Shown here piece by piece: positions 30,814-39,405 of a DNA stretch of 39,405 nt (the first letter of the stretch is position 1; the number at the start of each line of letters is the position of its first letter). Position numbers and translations under genes: made by a program. The notes beneath the pieces are model-generated. The model did no database searches. It saw only the letters and a list, made by a program, of their open reading frames with translations, and was not told the DNA's origin. Source of the stretch: Gemmataceae bacterium (GTDB lineage Bacteria; Planctomycetota; Planctomycetia; Gemmatales; Gemmataceae). Location: assembly GCA_019636445.1 (NCBI GenBank), contig JAHBXO010000047.1, forward strand, positions 1 through 39,405, given 5' to 3'.

Positions 30814-33576
30814 TCAATCGGTCTCGGGTCCGAGTGGCAGTGCGCTGGCGACATCGCCGGTGCGATACCGTTCGAGCAGACGCCGGTAATAGCCGCTCCG
30901 GTGATCGAGCCTCCGCAGTTCCTCGCCGATCCGCACCGCCTCGGCGCGCTCGCCGCGGCGGAAGTGGACCTCGGCGAGCGTCTCGCGATGCTGACGCAGT
31001 TCCGGTTCGCGTTCGACGGCAAGCTTCGCCAGTTTTAATGCCTCGTCCAGTTCGCGACGGCAGCCGGCGGCGGCGAACGCCATGGTCGCCGGCACCCAGG
31101 CGCTATCCGGGTTCTCGGCCCGCAGTTTCCGCAGCGCCGTCCAGGAGATCCCGAAGAGCACGTCCGCCTCGGTCTTCCTCCCCGCCTTCTCGAACTCCGG
31201 TACGATCGCGGTCAGGAACTCCGTCTGTCCCGGCAGCAGTTCCAGGACCGCTTTCGCCTCCGCGAACGCCTCCGCGGCCTTTCCGTCCGCCAGCAAGGCC
31301 CTGGCACGGCTGCCACGCACACTCGCCGGCACGGTCACATAGCCCACGCCGTCCACGAATACCACGTTCGGGGTCTTGAGCAGGAAATGCAGGTTCCGCT
31401 CGATGGCGGCGGCCGAGGATTCGTGTTCCTTCAAGAGATGGGACGCCCGCGCCATGGCGTTCCAAACGTTGCCGCGATAGGGCGTCCAGTACCAGGCGCA
31501 GCGGGCCGTGTCGTCGCGGGCGATCCGGATGTCGGCAAGTTGGCCCCGCTCGCAGAGATCGTGGAGAAAGCGACCGCGATACTGCGCATCGCCAAGCGCC
31601 ACGGCATGCGCGAGCGCGATCCGCTTCGCGCCGTCGTCGGCCTTCCCCGCGGCCACGAGCGCCCGGCCGGACAGATACAGCGGGATCGGGTTGCTCGGGT
31701 ATTGCTTCCAGCAATCGTGGAACACGGTGGCGGCGTCGCCCGGACGGTTCCGTTCCATCAGGAACTCGCCAAGGTCGACGGCGATCTTGAACGTCTCGTT
31801 CGTGTTGAAAAGCCAGGAACGCGGGCCGGCCGAGCTGGCGCTCGTCTGGTCGCGGATGTCGGTCGGCGATCGCGGTTGGCCGTTGGCGTCGAGGCTCCAG
31901 ATGCGAACCGATTCGCGGAGATGTTTTTCGACGCCGGCCCAATCCTCCGCGCGCCGGGCCAGCGCGGCGCGGGCGCGGTGTTCGCGCACGCGGTCGGCCA
32001 GGGAGCGCGGTTCGACCTTCGGCGCGGCGTGGGCGTCGAGCGCGGCGCGGGCGATTTCCGTTTCCTTCGCGTCGGCCTTCCCGGCCAACAGCTTGCGAGT
32101 ACGGCGCATCGTCGCGCCGGGCGTTTCGGCGTTCGTCGGTGCCGTCACGCGAAACGCCCGCCACAGGCCCAGCGCCGCCTCGGCGTCGTCTTCAAATACC
32201 AGCTCGAACGGTTCCGGTTGCGCCACGAACTGATCGCCGGAGCGGTCCAGGTTGTCGATCGTGATCCCGGCGTGCTCGCACGCGAGATCGAAGTACCCTG
32301 CCCGCAACTCGGCTCGCAAGAGTTCTCGAATCAGGTAGTGGTCCCGCGCCCGCGTCGCCGCGAAGATGCGGTGGAAGAGCTGGACCGCGTCGTCTTTCCG
32401 CCCGATCTGCGCGAAGACGCGCGCCTTGCGCATGTCGTAATACAGCCGATCCCGTGCCTGGTCCTCGTCTTCCAGATCCCGCGCGAGCGCGCCTTCGCCG
32501 AGCACGGAGAGCACTTCGGGAAACATCAGCCGCCCGGCATAAACGTCCGCCAGCAAACGCGGGTGGGCCTTCTTTTCCTTCAGAGTGGCGATGCCCTCCA
32601 ACGGATAGCCGTTGAGCAACAGCGCCAATCCGGCCTCGGCGGCGGATTCGCGGTCGGCTTCGACGCCGATCCGCTTCAGCTTCGCCAGCAGTTCGACGGA
32701 CTTCGTTTTCAGGCCGCCCTTCCGGGCGCGGAAGAAACTCAATCCCGGATTCGGCGGCCCCTCGTTCGGGTCGGGATCGGCGGAAAGCTCGTTCCACAAT
32801 CCCGCGTCTTCGAGCAAGGAGGGCAACAGGTGCGCCGGCCGGGATTCCGCCGGGATCGCTCGCAGCCGTTTGGCCGCGTCGGCGCCTTTCCCGGCCCGCT
32901 GCAGGACGACGGCCAACGCCGACGTGGCGTCGCGGCCTCGCTCGGCGGATGCCTTCGCGTTCGCGCTCAACATTTCGATCGCCCGCGCCGTCGGCCCGCG
33001 CCGTTGCAGGAAGTCGGCGTAATCAAGCCACGCCTCCGGGTTCGGCCCGTCTGCGGCGATGGTGAGAAACGCTTCCGCCTTCGGCCATTCGCCTCGCTCC
33101 ATCCAACGCGGCACCCGGTCGCGCGACAGTGTCAGGACCTCGCCATACAACCCGGCCCGGCGCTCCGGTTCCGTCACGTGTGCGAGCAATAGACCGATCG
33201 TCTCGACGCCGTGCGGCTCCATGTCCGCCAGCGCGGCGAGAGCCGGCGATTGCCGGTTCCAGTCGTTCGAACGGAATTCCTTGATCTGCTTCAGGACGGT
33301 CGCGGGCGTATCGGGGAAGATGCCCCAGTTGAACTTTTCGAGAATGTCGCCGGCGCGCTTGGCGACTTCGGGGTCGTCGCTGTCGGCGGCCTTTTCGAGC
33401 GCCGCCCGCGCGGCCCGGCCGAGCTTCCACAACTCGCGCGAGGCCTTCTCCCGCTCGGCGAAGACGGCGCTGCCCAGGTCGCGCGCGAGTTTATCGGGAT
33501 CAGGCTTGGGCGGATCGGCCGCGGAAACCAGCGACGCGCCAAGAAGCAGAACCAACCAACCGCGGGTGTACGTCAC
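30814..33576 (-). CDS. Large exported HEAT/TPR-repeat protein
   Basis: 920 residues. It starts at a GTG (33576) with an AAGGAG site ~8 bp upstream. A signal peptide (GWLVLLLGASLVSAAD) is followed by a HEAT-like segment (REKASRELWKLGRAARAALEKAADSDDPEVAKRAG, about residues 42-77) that resembles the N-terminus of many planctomycete exported proteins. The rest is a long run of TPR-like helices (AWLDYADFLQRRGPTARAIEML, AGDAATVFHDCWKQYPSNPIPLYLSGRALVAAGKADDG-like units, HRETLAEVHFRRGERAEAVRIGEEL). No enzyme motif is seen. It ends immediately against the TolB-like gene (TGATCA at 30811-30816), so transcripts from the two genes must overlap. Confidence 0.82.
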   Translation of the reverse strand: MTYTRGWLVLLLGASLVSAADPPKPDPDKLARDLGSAVFAEREKASRELWKLGRAARAALEKAADSDDPEVAKRAGDILEKFNWGIFPDTPATVLKQIKEFRSNDWNRQSPALAALADMEPHGVETIGLLLAHVTEPERRAGLYGEVLTLSRDRVPRWMERGEWPKAEAFLTIAADGPNPEAWLDYADFLQRRGPTARAIEMLSANAKASAERGRDATSALAVVLQRAGKGADAAKRLRAIPAESRPAHLLPSLLEDAGLWNELSADPDPNEGPPNPGLSFFRARKGGLKTKSVELLAKLKRIGVEADRESAAEAGLALLLNGYPLEGIATLKEKKAHPRLLADVYAGRLMFPEVLSVLGEGALARDLEDEDQARDRLYYDMRKARVFAQIGRKDDAVQLFHRIFAATRARDHYLIRELLRAELRAGYFDLACEHAGITIDNLDRSGDQFVAQPEPFELVFEDDAEAALGLWRAFRVTAPTNAETPGATMRRTRKLLAGKADAKETEIARAALDAHAAPKVEPRSLADRVREHRARAALARRAEDWAGVEKHLRESVRIWSLDANGQPRSPTDIRDQTSASSAGPRSWLFNTNETFKIAVDLGEFLMERNRPGDAATVFHDCWKQYPSNPIPLYLSGRALVAAGKADDGAKRIALAHAVALGDAQYRGRFLHDLCERGQLADIRIARDDTARCAWYWTPYRGNVWNAMARASHLLKEHESSAAAIERNLHFLLKTPNVVFVDGVGYVTVPASVRGSRARALLADGKAAEAFAEAKAVLELLPGQTEFLTAIVPEFEKAGRKTEADVLFGISWTALRKLRAENPDSAWVPATMAFAAAGCRRELDEALKLAKLAVEREPELRQHRETLAEVHFRRGERAEAVRIGEELRRLDHRSGYYRRLLERYRTGDVASALPLGPETD

Positions 33577-33618
33577 GGCCAGACTCCTTCCCGGAGGAAA
33601 CGAATCGCCGCCTTCATC

Positions 33619-34818
33619 CTAACCGATCGCCGCACCGATGCCGACCGTAAGCAGTGTCACGTCGTCGGAGTACGGGTGGCCGTCGCAGAAAGCCCGCTGG
33701 CAGGCGCGCATGTGTTCGAGGACGTCGGCGGAGCGTTTGCGGCCGTGGTTCGTGAGGCATTGAACCAGGCGTTCGGTCTCGAACTGTTCGCCGATCGCGT
33801 TGCGGGCTTCGGTCACGCCGTCGGTGTAGAAGACGATCCGGTCGCCGGATTGGACCTCGACCTGCTTCTCGTAATAGATTTCGTCGGGCATGACGCCGAG
33901 CAGGAATCCCTGGGCGGAGAGTGGCCGCACTTCGCCGGTTTCACCATGAAGCAATAGCGGCGGCGGGTGGCCGGCGGTGGCGTAGCGCAGGACCCGCGTC
34001 CTGCGGTTGAGTACCCCGTAAAAGGCCGTGACGAACCGTTCGCCGGCAAGGCCCTGCAACCGGTGGTTCATCGCCCCGAGTACGTCGCCAGGGTTGGTCG
34101 TGGTCGGCGCCACGTCGGCAAAGGCGATCCGAGCCATGATCGCGACCATGGCGGCCGGGATGCTGTGGCCGCTCGCGTCGGCGATCAGGATACCCAGATG
34201 ATCCGCATCCGGCGTGGCGAAGTCGTAATAGTCGCCGCCGAGGTGGTCCACGGGTTCGAAATGGATTCCCCAGTCCAGTTCCGGCCAATCGGGCGGCGCG
34301 TGGGGCAGCAGCAGGAGGTTTTGAAACTGTCCGGCCGCGCGCATGTTGTAAGCCGTTTCCGCATCCCGTGCGAGCAATTCCTCGTTCACGCGCTTGAGTT
34401 CGCGTGTCCGCTCCTCGACGCGAAGATCCAGGAATTCGGCTCGACGGTTCATCAGGGCGCGCGACGAGATCAAACCGAGAAGTTTACCGCCTTGCACGAC
34501 TGGCAGGTGCCGGACCCGGAGCTTGGTCATCATGCCGACGGCGTCGTCCCAGCCGACGTCGGCGGAGATCGTGTACGGATCGGCGGTCATCCAATCCGAA
34601 ACCGGGTATTCACGCCAGCCCGGAATGGCGGTGATGACGCGCTTGAGCAAGTCGCGCTCGGTAAAGATGCCGACGAGCTTGCCGTCGTCGCGCACGACGA
34701 GCACGGCACCGATCCGGTTGCGGTTCATGGTGCGGAGCACGTCGCGGATGGGCGCGTCCGGCGGAACCGTGATCGGTTCCGGTTGCATGACTTGCCGAAC
34801 CGTGAGTTCCGCCGACAT
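33619..34818 (-). CDS. CBS-pair SpoIIE/PP2C-type serine phosphatase
   Basis: 399 residues. Two CBS domains (~5-125; VMQPEPITVPPDAPIRDVLRTM, DWMTADPYTISADVGWDDAVGMM) probably bind an adenine nucleotide. A coiled-coil linker (EERTRELKRVNEELLARDAE) leads to a SpoIIE/RsbU-like PP2C domain with metal-site motifs GGDYYDF, ILIADASGHSIPAAM, YATAGHPPPLLL, VFYTDGVTEA and YSDDVTLL. Such phosphatases release anti-sigma factor antagonists in stress signalling; no anti-sigma or STAS gene is nearby. The ATG at 34818 is preferred over a TTG at 34830 because GGAAAG lies just upstream of it. It is divergent from the Nudix gene across an AT-rich 113-bp region likely to hold both promoters. Confidence 0.92.
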   Translation of the reverse strand: MSAELTVRQVMQPEPITVPPDAPIRDVLRTMNRNRIGAVLVVRDDGKLVGIFTERDLLKRVITAIPGWREYPVSDWMTADPYTISADVGWDDAVGMMTKLRVRHLPVVQGGKLLGLISSRALMNRRAEFLDLRVEERTRELKRVNEELLARDAETAYNMRAAGQFQNLLLLPHAPPDWPELDWGIHFEPVDHLGGDYYDFATPDADHLGILIADASGHSIPAAMVAIMARIAFADVAPTTTNPGDVLGAMNHRLQGLAGERFVTAFYGVLNRRTRVLRYATAGHPPPLLLHGETGEVRPLSAQGFLLGVMPDEIYYEKQVEVQSGDRIVFYTDGVTEARNAIGEQFETERLVQCLTNHGRKRSADVLEHMRACQRAFCDGHPYSDDVTLLTVGIGAAIG

Positions 34819-34931
34819 GGGACTTTCCAAAATCGTGAGAAAATGGGGAAATTCGAAGTTTTACCGTTGCACTACAGAGGGTGTTTTACGTTTGATACAT
34901 GGGAAGTCTCGTCAGGATTTGAAAGGCACGA

Positions 34932-35375
34932 ATGCCCGACCACTTGCTTCAGGCCGCCGCGCTGCCCGTTCGCGATGGCCGGATCTGCCTCGTGACCTCG
35001 CGCCGCCGGGCGCGGTGGGTCGTCCCGAAGGGCCGGATCGATCCCGGTTGTACGCCCCTCGAAGCCGCGGAACGCGAAGCCTGGGAGGAAGCCGGCCTCG
35101 TCGGTCTCCTTCGCCCCGCCTCGCTTGGCAGCTACCACTACGAGAAACTGGGCCGAACCCACCTCGTCAGCGTCTTCGCGATGGATGTGACGCTCGAACA
35201 CCCCACCTGGCCGGAGTTCCGCGAGCGGACCCGCGAATGGGTGGACGTGGCCGAAGCGCTCGCCCGCATCGAGGAGCCGGGCCTCCGCGCCATCGTCCGC
35301 CTCGCCACCGCTGTCGGCGCGCCGCTTGGCCCGCCGCTGCTCGTCCCGAACTTCCGCGTCGATTCCACCCGCTGA
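34932..35375 (+). CDS. Nudix hydrolase
   Basis: 147 residues. The Nudix box is GRIDPGCTPLEAAE followed by REAWEEAGL: the catalytic REUxEExGU half is intact, while the first conserved Glu of the consensus is a Cys. The strand WVVPKGRIDPG and compact length fit small Nudix proteins of the diphosphoinositol-phosphate/Ap4A-type group (TSRRRARWVVPKG). The substrate is unknown; it would be a nucleoside diphosphate linked to another group. An AAAGG site lies before the ATG. It converges with the secretin gene; a strong hairpin separates them. Confidence 0.9.
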   Translation: MPDHLLQAAALPVRDGRICLVTSRRRARWVVPKGRIDPGCTPLEAAEREAWEEAGLVGLLRPASLGSYHYEKLGRTHLVSVFAMDVTLEHPTWPEFRERTREWVDVAEALARIEEPGLRAIVRLATAVGAPLGPPLLVPNFRVDSTR

Positions 35376-35382
35376 AAACGAA

Positions 35383-35412
35383 ACCGGCGGGAGGGTTGCC
35401 CCTCCCGCCGGT
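35383..35412 (-). terminator. Strong terminator hairpin between Nudix and secretin genes
   Basis: ACCGGCGGGAGGG (35383-35395) pairs perfectly with CCCTCCCGCCGGT (35400-35412) over 13 bp around a TTGC loop. On the minus strand it is followed by TTTCGTTTTC, so it is best read as the intrinsic terminator of the secretin gene whose stop is 20 bp upstream. It may also stop the convergent Nudix transcript. Confidence 0.85.
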
Positions 35413-35432
35413 CGCGATGCACTTCGATCCGA

Positions 35433-38400
35433 TCAGTTGCCGCCGATGCCTTGATCGGAGGTCTGACGGAGTTCTTCCTCGCTGTTGATGATGATCCGCG
35501 GCGTGACCATGAGCATCACGTGCCGGGTTTCCGTCCCAATACCGATGTTCTTGAACAACCGATTCAGGTACGGCACCTGGGCGAGGACCGGCGGACCGAA
35601 CTCGTTGCGGCCCTGGGCCATCGTCTTCAGGCCGCCGAGCAGCACCGTACCGCCGTCCGGCACGGCCACCGTCGTCTGGGCGGAAATTTCCGTGAACGAC
35701 GGCTGCTGGTAGAACTGCGTGAACGGGATCGGCTGACCCTGCGAGCCGCCTTCAAACACCGGCGTGACGAACGTCGTGATCGGGAACAGCGGCACGTTCG
35801 CACTCGCCAGGGCCGTCAGCGTCGGCGTCAGGTTGAGCCGCACGAACCGGCGGTCGGACGAGATCACCGCTTGCACCGTCACGCTCACCCCGCTCGACGA
35901 ACCGGTCCCTTGCGGGTTGAAGCCTTGGCCGATCGGGATCGCCGTGTTCTGCGGCAGGTAGACGAACTGCCCGCCGACGTTGAGCACTTGCAGGCCGGTC
36001 GTGAAGAACGACATGTCGCCGACGAAGATCGTGGAGGTCTGGCCGTTGAACATCGTGATCTTCGGCGCCTGCATGATGTTCACGCGGCGGTTCCCCTGGG
36101 CGGCTTCCAGGAACATGTAGACCTGGATGTCGTTGAGGAACGCGAGGCCCAGCGAGAGGCCGCCGTTGGTGGTCGGCCCGAGGCTCGGCTGGTAGCCGCC
36201 GAACGGAGGCAGGCTCAGGCCGAAGCTCGACGGCCGGATCGGCACGTCCAGATCCGACGTGAAGCTCGTCGCCGGCGAGAAGCCCACGATTCCCTTGCTG
36301 TTGATATCGTTCAGGAACGGCTGCGGACGGAACTGGCTCGTCGCGAATTCCCGCTCCAGCGTGGTGTTGTTCGTCTTGATGTTCATCGAGAAGTCGACGC
36401 CGACCCGCTCGAAGAACGCTTCCGACAGGCTCACCACGCGGATTTCCACCGACACCGACAGGTCTTGCAGGCGGCGGAGGGAATCGAGGAGTTGCTGGAC
36501 TTCGCCGATCACGTCGGCCGTCTGGTTGACGACGAGTGCACCGCCGATGTCGTAGTACGAGAGGTTGCCGTTGCCGCCGAGTTCGCTCCACGAGTACGGG
36601 CGAACCATGCCCGTGACGAGCTTCATCAGCTGCTGGCTGTAGGCCCCCCGCTGCGGCGACATGGCCAGTTGGCCGCGGCCCTCGTTCGTGTTTTGGATCA
36701 CGCCCGAGACGTTCGGGAGGCTCTGGTTCGAGCCGGGCAGGCCGAGACCGTTGCTGACGAGTTCGCCGCCCTTGATGCCGCTGTTCGGGATGAACGGCGT
36801 GGGGCCGGACTGTTGCGCGCCGGGCAGACCGCCGACGCCGTTCTTCGCGGCCATGGCGCCCGCGAAGGTGTGGTGCGGCGACAGTCCGTATTCCGGGATC
36901 GGCGTCACCAGGTCCATCACGTGGAAGACCTTCGTGATGAGCCGGCCCTTCGAGCGCTTCGTCGTGGTGACCTTGACGACGTTGTTCTCGATGACGAACG
37001 AGCAGCGCGCCTTCTCGAGCAGGATCGCCAGGGCGTCCTTCATCGAGAGGTCCTTGAGGTCCTCGTTGACGATGACGCTTTCAAGCGAGATCTTTTCGTC
37101 TTCCAGGGCCACGTCGTCGGTGACGATGTTGAGGCCGGAGTTCGTGCGGAGAGCGGAGATCGCCTCGCGGAGCGTGGTGTTGTCGAACTTCATCGACACG
37201 CTGCCGGAGAGCGTCTGCTCGATCTTGCGTTCCTGCTCGGTCATCCGCCGCTGGTACGGGTCTTCACCCCGCATCGCGGCGATCTGCGAGCGCTTCGGAT
37301 CGATCTTCAGCGGCATGTCGTCCGTCAGGGACGGGCCGTTCTTGTTCGCCGCATTCAGGGCGTCGAGGTTGAACTGTTCGTTGCCGGCTTCGATCTTCGC
37401 CCAGTCGTCCTTGCGGCGGGCGTACTTCGTCTGTTCGGCGATGAAAGTGAGCGTCGGATTGTCCGGATCGAGCAGCTTCACCTGGGCGGCGAGCTTTTCG
37501 GCCTCGACGAACTTCTTGTCTTTCATCAGGCCGTTGATCTCGGCGACCTTCTTCTTCACTTCCTCCTGCTTCATCTGCTCGGCGACGTTGCCATTCAGCC
37601 GGTCGCGGCGGACGGCGTCCTTCTCGGTCGCTTCCTTCTTGACGTAATCGGCGTGGTGCTTGAGTTTCGTGTAGCCTTCGAGGCGCGTCTCGATCGGGCG
37701 AAGGAGATTGGCTTGCCGGGCCGCCGACTGCGACGAGGCACGGACTTTGGTGCCGTATTCCTCGAGGATCTTCATCGCCGTGTCGGTGTCGCCGCGGCCC
37801 CAGGCGTCGCCGGCCGCCTTCATGGCGTCCAGGCCATCCTGACGCAGCTTCTGGAACGCGACTTCCGCCATCGCCTTCTGTTCGTCGGCGACGGTGTTGG
37901 CCGGCTTCTCGTTGATCGCGACGAGCGAACCCTTCGGTTCCACCTTGGGTTCGGCCTTCGGTGCCTCGATCTTTGGCGTTTCAACTTCGGTCACCGGCAG
38001 CAGGTTGCCGACGCGGGCCACGCCCGGAGCTTCCTCGGACGCGACGGCGAGCTTGATCTTCGGCTCGGTCTTTTCGAGACACTGCTCCATGTAGCTCTTC
38101 GCCTGTTCCTTCTGCGCGTCCGTCAGGAGCGCCGGATCGATCTTGGCGAAGACGTCGAGGGCGGTGTCGTATTGCTTGTTGTTGAAGGTGGTGACGGCGT
38201 TCGAGAAGGCCTGCTGGGCGGTCTTCTTGTTCGCGGCGGTCGCTTCCACGTCGATCTGGCGGAGCAGCGACTGGGCGTTCGCCTTCATCGCGGCGTCGCC
38301 GCCGTTGTGGGCCTGGATGGCGATCTTGCGCGCCATCTCGAGGTCGCCGTTCGCGAGTTCCTTCGCGGCCTGATCGAGCAGGTTCGGGGTGGCCGGTGCG

Positions 38401-39405
38401 GGCGGCGCCACGGGCAGCATCGGTTGCACGGCCACGGTCATCGGAGCGATCGGAGCCGCGATCGGCGCCGGCACCGCCGCGACCGCCGACGGCAACGCGA
38501 TCGCCTTCGGCACCATCGGCACCTTGCCGCTCACCTTCGCGATCTTTTCGTCGATCGCCTTCGTGAAAAGGCCCAGACCTTCCGACAGTTCGCGAGCGGT
38601 CGAGAGGGCCGCTTCGGCCTTGTCGGTCGCCTTGGACGCCACTTGCGCGTCGGCTTCCTTCATCAGGCCGTCGATCATCTCCTTGCCGGTGGATTGCACG
38701 GCACTCGCGAGTTTCGCCGGGGAGTCTTCGATTTCCGTAAAGACCGCCGCCGTCAGACGCGATTTCTCCGCCAGCGCGCGAGCCGCGTCGGACTTCGCCT
38801 TCGCTTCGATCACCTGGCCCTGCGCCAGCAGTTCGCGGCCTTCCGCCACGAGCTTCAGCACTTCGGCCTTGGCCGGCTCCATCGCCGCGGACAGCGACGG
38901 CGCGGGAATCTTCAGGTCCGCCTTCGCCACCGTCTCCTTGACGGTCGACTTCACCGTGTCGGCGGCCTGCTTCACGTCCGTCGCGATCGCGGCGGCCTTC
39001 GTTTCGACCGCCTTGGTCGCGCTCGCGATCGTCGCGCCGGCCTTCTTCCGCAGTTGAACCTTCTCCGATTCGATCTTGGCGATCAGCGAATCGGGTTTAT
39101 CGCCCAGATCCCAGATGCTGTAATCGCCGTGCAGGTTCTTCGCCTGGTAGGCCATGTTCATGGCCTGATCGAGGTTCTGCAGGCGCTCGGCCTCGGTCGC
39201 CGGCTTCGCGGCGAAGAGTTCCTTGGCCTTCTTGAAGAGCGTGTCGGACTGGGCGCGGTCGGCCTTTTTGCGGGCGTCCTGCACGTCCTTGGCCAGGGAC
39301 GCCGGCGTGTCGTCGAACAGGCCCCAGCGCATCCCCTTCGCGGTGGCGGCCTGGTTGGCCTGCGAGGCATAGTCCTGCGCCTGGTCGATCTTGCCGGCGG
39401 CCAGC
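35433..39405 (-). CDS. Giant secretin (type II/III secretion-like), 5' end outside window
   Basis: About 1323 residues are visible, and the frame stays open to the window edge, so the true start lies beyond 39405. An ATG at 39332 exists, but sequence upstream (LAAGKIDQAQDYASQANQAA) continues the same helical pattern. Order from the N-terminus: Ala/Lys-rich TPR-like helices, a Pro/Ala-rich linker (~38390-38560), more helical repeats, an STN-like domain (LREAISALRTNSGLNIVTDD and EDLKDLSMKDALAILLEKA, ~37000-37200), and a C-terminal secretin ring domain (~35490-36560) with VAVPDGGTVLLGGL and PYLNRLFKNIGIG. Secretins form outer-membrane pores. No gsp or pil partner gene is in view, so the substrate is unknown. 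It is much longer than typical GspD (~650 residues). Confidence 0.9.
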   Translation of the reverse strand, partial: LAAGKIDQAQDYASQANQAATAKGMRWGLFDDTPASLAKDVQDARKKADRAQSDTLFKKAKELFAAKPATEAERLQNLDQAMNMAYQAKNLHGDYSIWDLGDKPDSLIAKIESEKVQLRKKAGATIASATKAVETKAAAIATDVKQAADTVKSTVKETVAKADLKIPAPSLSAAMEPAKAEVLKLVAEGRELLAQGQVIEAKAKSDAARALAEKSRLTAAVFTEIEDSPAKLASAVQSTGKEMIDGLMKEADAQVASKATDKAEAALSTARELSEGLGLFTKAIDEKIAKVSGKVPMVPKAIALPSAVAAVPAPIAAPIAPMTVAVQPMLPVAPPAPATPNLLDQAAKELANGDLEMARKIAIQAHNGGDAAMKANAQSLLRQIDVEATAANKKTAQQAFSNAVTTFNNKQYDTALDVFAKIDPALLTDAQKEQAKSYMEQCLEKTEPKIKLAVASEEAPGVARVGNLLPVTEVETPKIEAPKAEPKVEPKGSLVAINEKPANTVADEQKAMAEVAFQKLRQDGLDAMKAAGDAWGRGDTDTAMKILEEYGTKVRASSQSAARQANLLRPIETRLEGYTKLKHHADYVKKEATEKDAVRRDRLNGNVAEQMKQEEVKKKVAEINGLMKDKKFVEAEKLAAQVKLLDPDNPTLTFIAEQTKYARRKDDWAKIEAGNEQFNLDALNAANKNGPSLTDDMPLKIDPKRSQIAAMRGEDPYQRRMTEQERKIEQTLSGSVSMKFDNTTLREAISALRTNSGLNIVTDDVALEDEKISLESVIVNEDLKDLSMKDALAILLEKARCSFVIENNVVKVTTTKRSKGRLITKVFHVMDLVTPIPEYGLSPHHTFAGAMAAKNGVGGLPGAQQSGPTPFIPNSGIKGGELVSNGLGLPGSNQSLPNVSGVIQNTNEGRGQLAMSPQRGAYSQQLMKLVTGMVRPYSWSELGGNGNLSYYDIGGALVVNQTADVIGEVQQLLDSLRRLQDLSVSVEIRVVSLSEAFFERVGVDFSMNIKTNNTTLEREFATSQFRPQPFLNDINSKGIVGFSPATSFTSDLDVPIRPSSFGLSLPPFGGYQPSLGPTTNGGLSLGLAFLNDIQVYMFLEAAQGNRRVNIMQAPKITMFNGQTSTIFVGDMSFFTTGLQVLNVGGQFVYLPQNTAIPIGQGFNPQGTGSSSGVSVTVQAVISSDRRFVRLNLTPTLTALASANVPLFPITTFVTPVFEGGSQGQPIPFTQFYQQPSFTEISAQTTVAVPDGGTVLLGGLKTMAQGRNEFGPPVLAQVPYLNRLFKNIGIGTETRHVMLMVTPRIIINSEEELRQTSDQGIGGN

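Noticed and set aside
31387..33192. 601-codon plus-strand frame opposite the TPR/HEAT gene
   Set aside because: Low-complexity shadow composition; the minus-strand frame has a signal peptide, ribosome-binding site and repeats.
34819..34830. TTG start for the CBS-phosphatase
   Set aside because: The GGAAAG ribosome-binding site overlaps it and is correctly spaced for the ATG at 34818.
1..39405. CRISPR array, rRNA genes, integrase or replication origin
   Set aside because: No regularly spaced direct repeats, no rRNA-like sequence, and no recombinase or origin motifs were found on reading the window.

Overview
The window reads as a chromosomal segment of a GC-rich planctomycete, most likely in or near the Gemmataceae. 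That placement is inference. It rests on the gene mix (Omp85 assembly factor, very long secretin, many TPR/HEAT exported proteins, Uma2 protein, Tat-exported TIM-barrel protein) and on palindromic intergenic repeats of the kind I associate with those genomes. No ribosomal RNA, CRISPR array, integrase or transposase gene is visible. One tRNA gene, tRNA-Leu(CAA), is present.

Layout. 1-4144 (minus): an unusual P1B-type metal ATPase fused to an HflK-like SPFH domain, overlapping by 4 bp a partial hflC. 4232-6424 (plus): RecQ helicase, convergent with a membrane-anchored TPR protein across a perfect 26-bp palindrome. 8890-8970: tRNA-Leu. 9036-13050 (minus): small membrane protein, BamA-like Omp85 protein, exported superoxide dismutase. 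13120-15833 (plus): overlapping histidine kinase and NtrC-family regulator, the latter with an altered GAFTGA loop. 16031-16927 (minus): Tat-exported TIM-barrel protein. 17012-20828 (plus): Uma2 protein, TPR-AAA+ ATPase and TPR-membrane protein; the last two are separated by a palindromic element flanked by a 21-bp duplication that carries the ribosome-binding site and start codon of the downstream gene.

20890-24921 (plus): LeuC, a hypothetical protein, an ABC-type ATPase and an HNH nuclease. The last two resemble a Septu (PtuA/PtuB) anti-phage pair, and the ATPase gene contains a sharply AT-rich 240-bp patch. 24938-26113: a sulfite-oxidase-family molybdoenzyme gene interrupted by an in-frame TAA and followed at once by a 177-bp element with 24-bp perfect terminal inverted repeats. 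26310-27863 (minus): a SRPBCC protein and its HTH regulator; the regulator has a strong palindrome at its 5' end and takes its C-terminal tail from another inverted repeat. 28000-29520 (plus): ALDH7-type dehydrogenase. 29525-35375: YidB-like protein, TolB-like propeller, large TPR/HEAT exported protein, CBS-SpoIIE phosphatase and Nudix hydrolase. 35433-39405 (minus): a giant secretin running off the window.

The parts that stand out are the ATPase-HflK fusion with HflC, the gene-start-duplicating palindromic insertion, the Septu-like pair with its mosaic ATPase, and the cluster of repeats and decay between 25.8 and 28.0 kb. All functional assignments come from motifs read by eye and remembered family features; no database search was possible.
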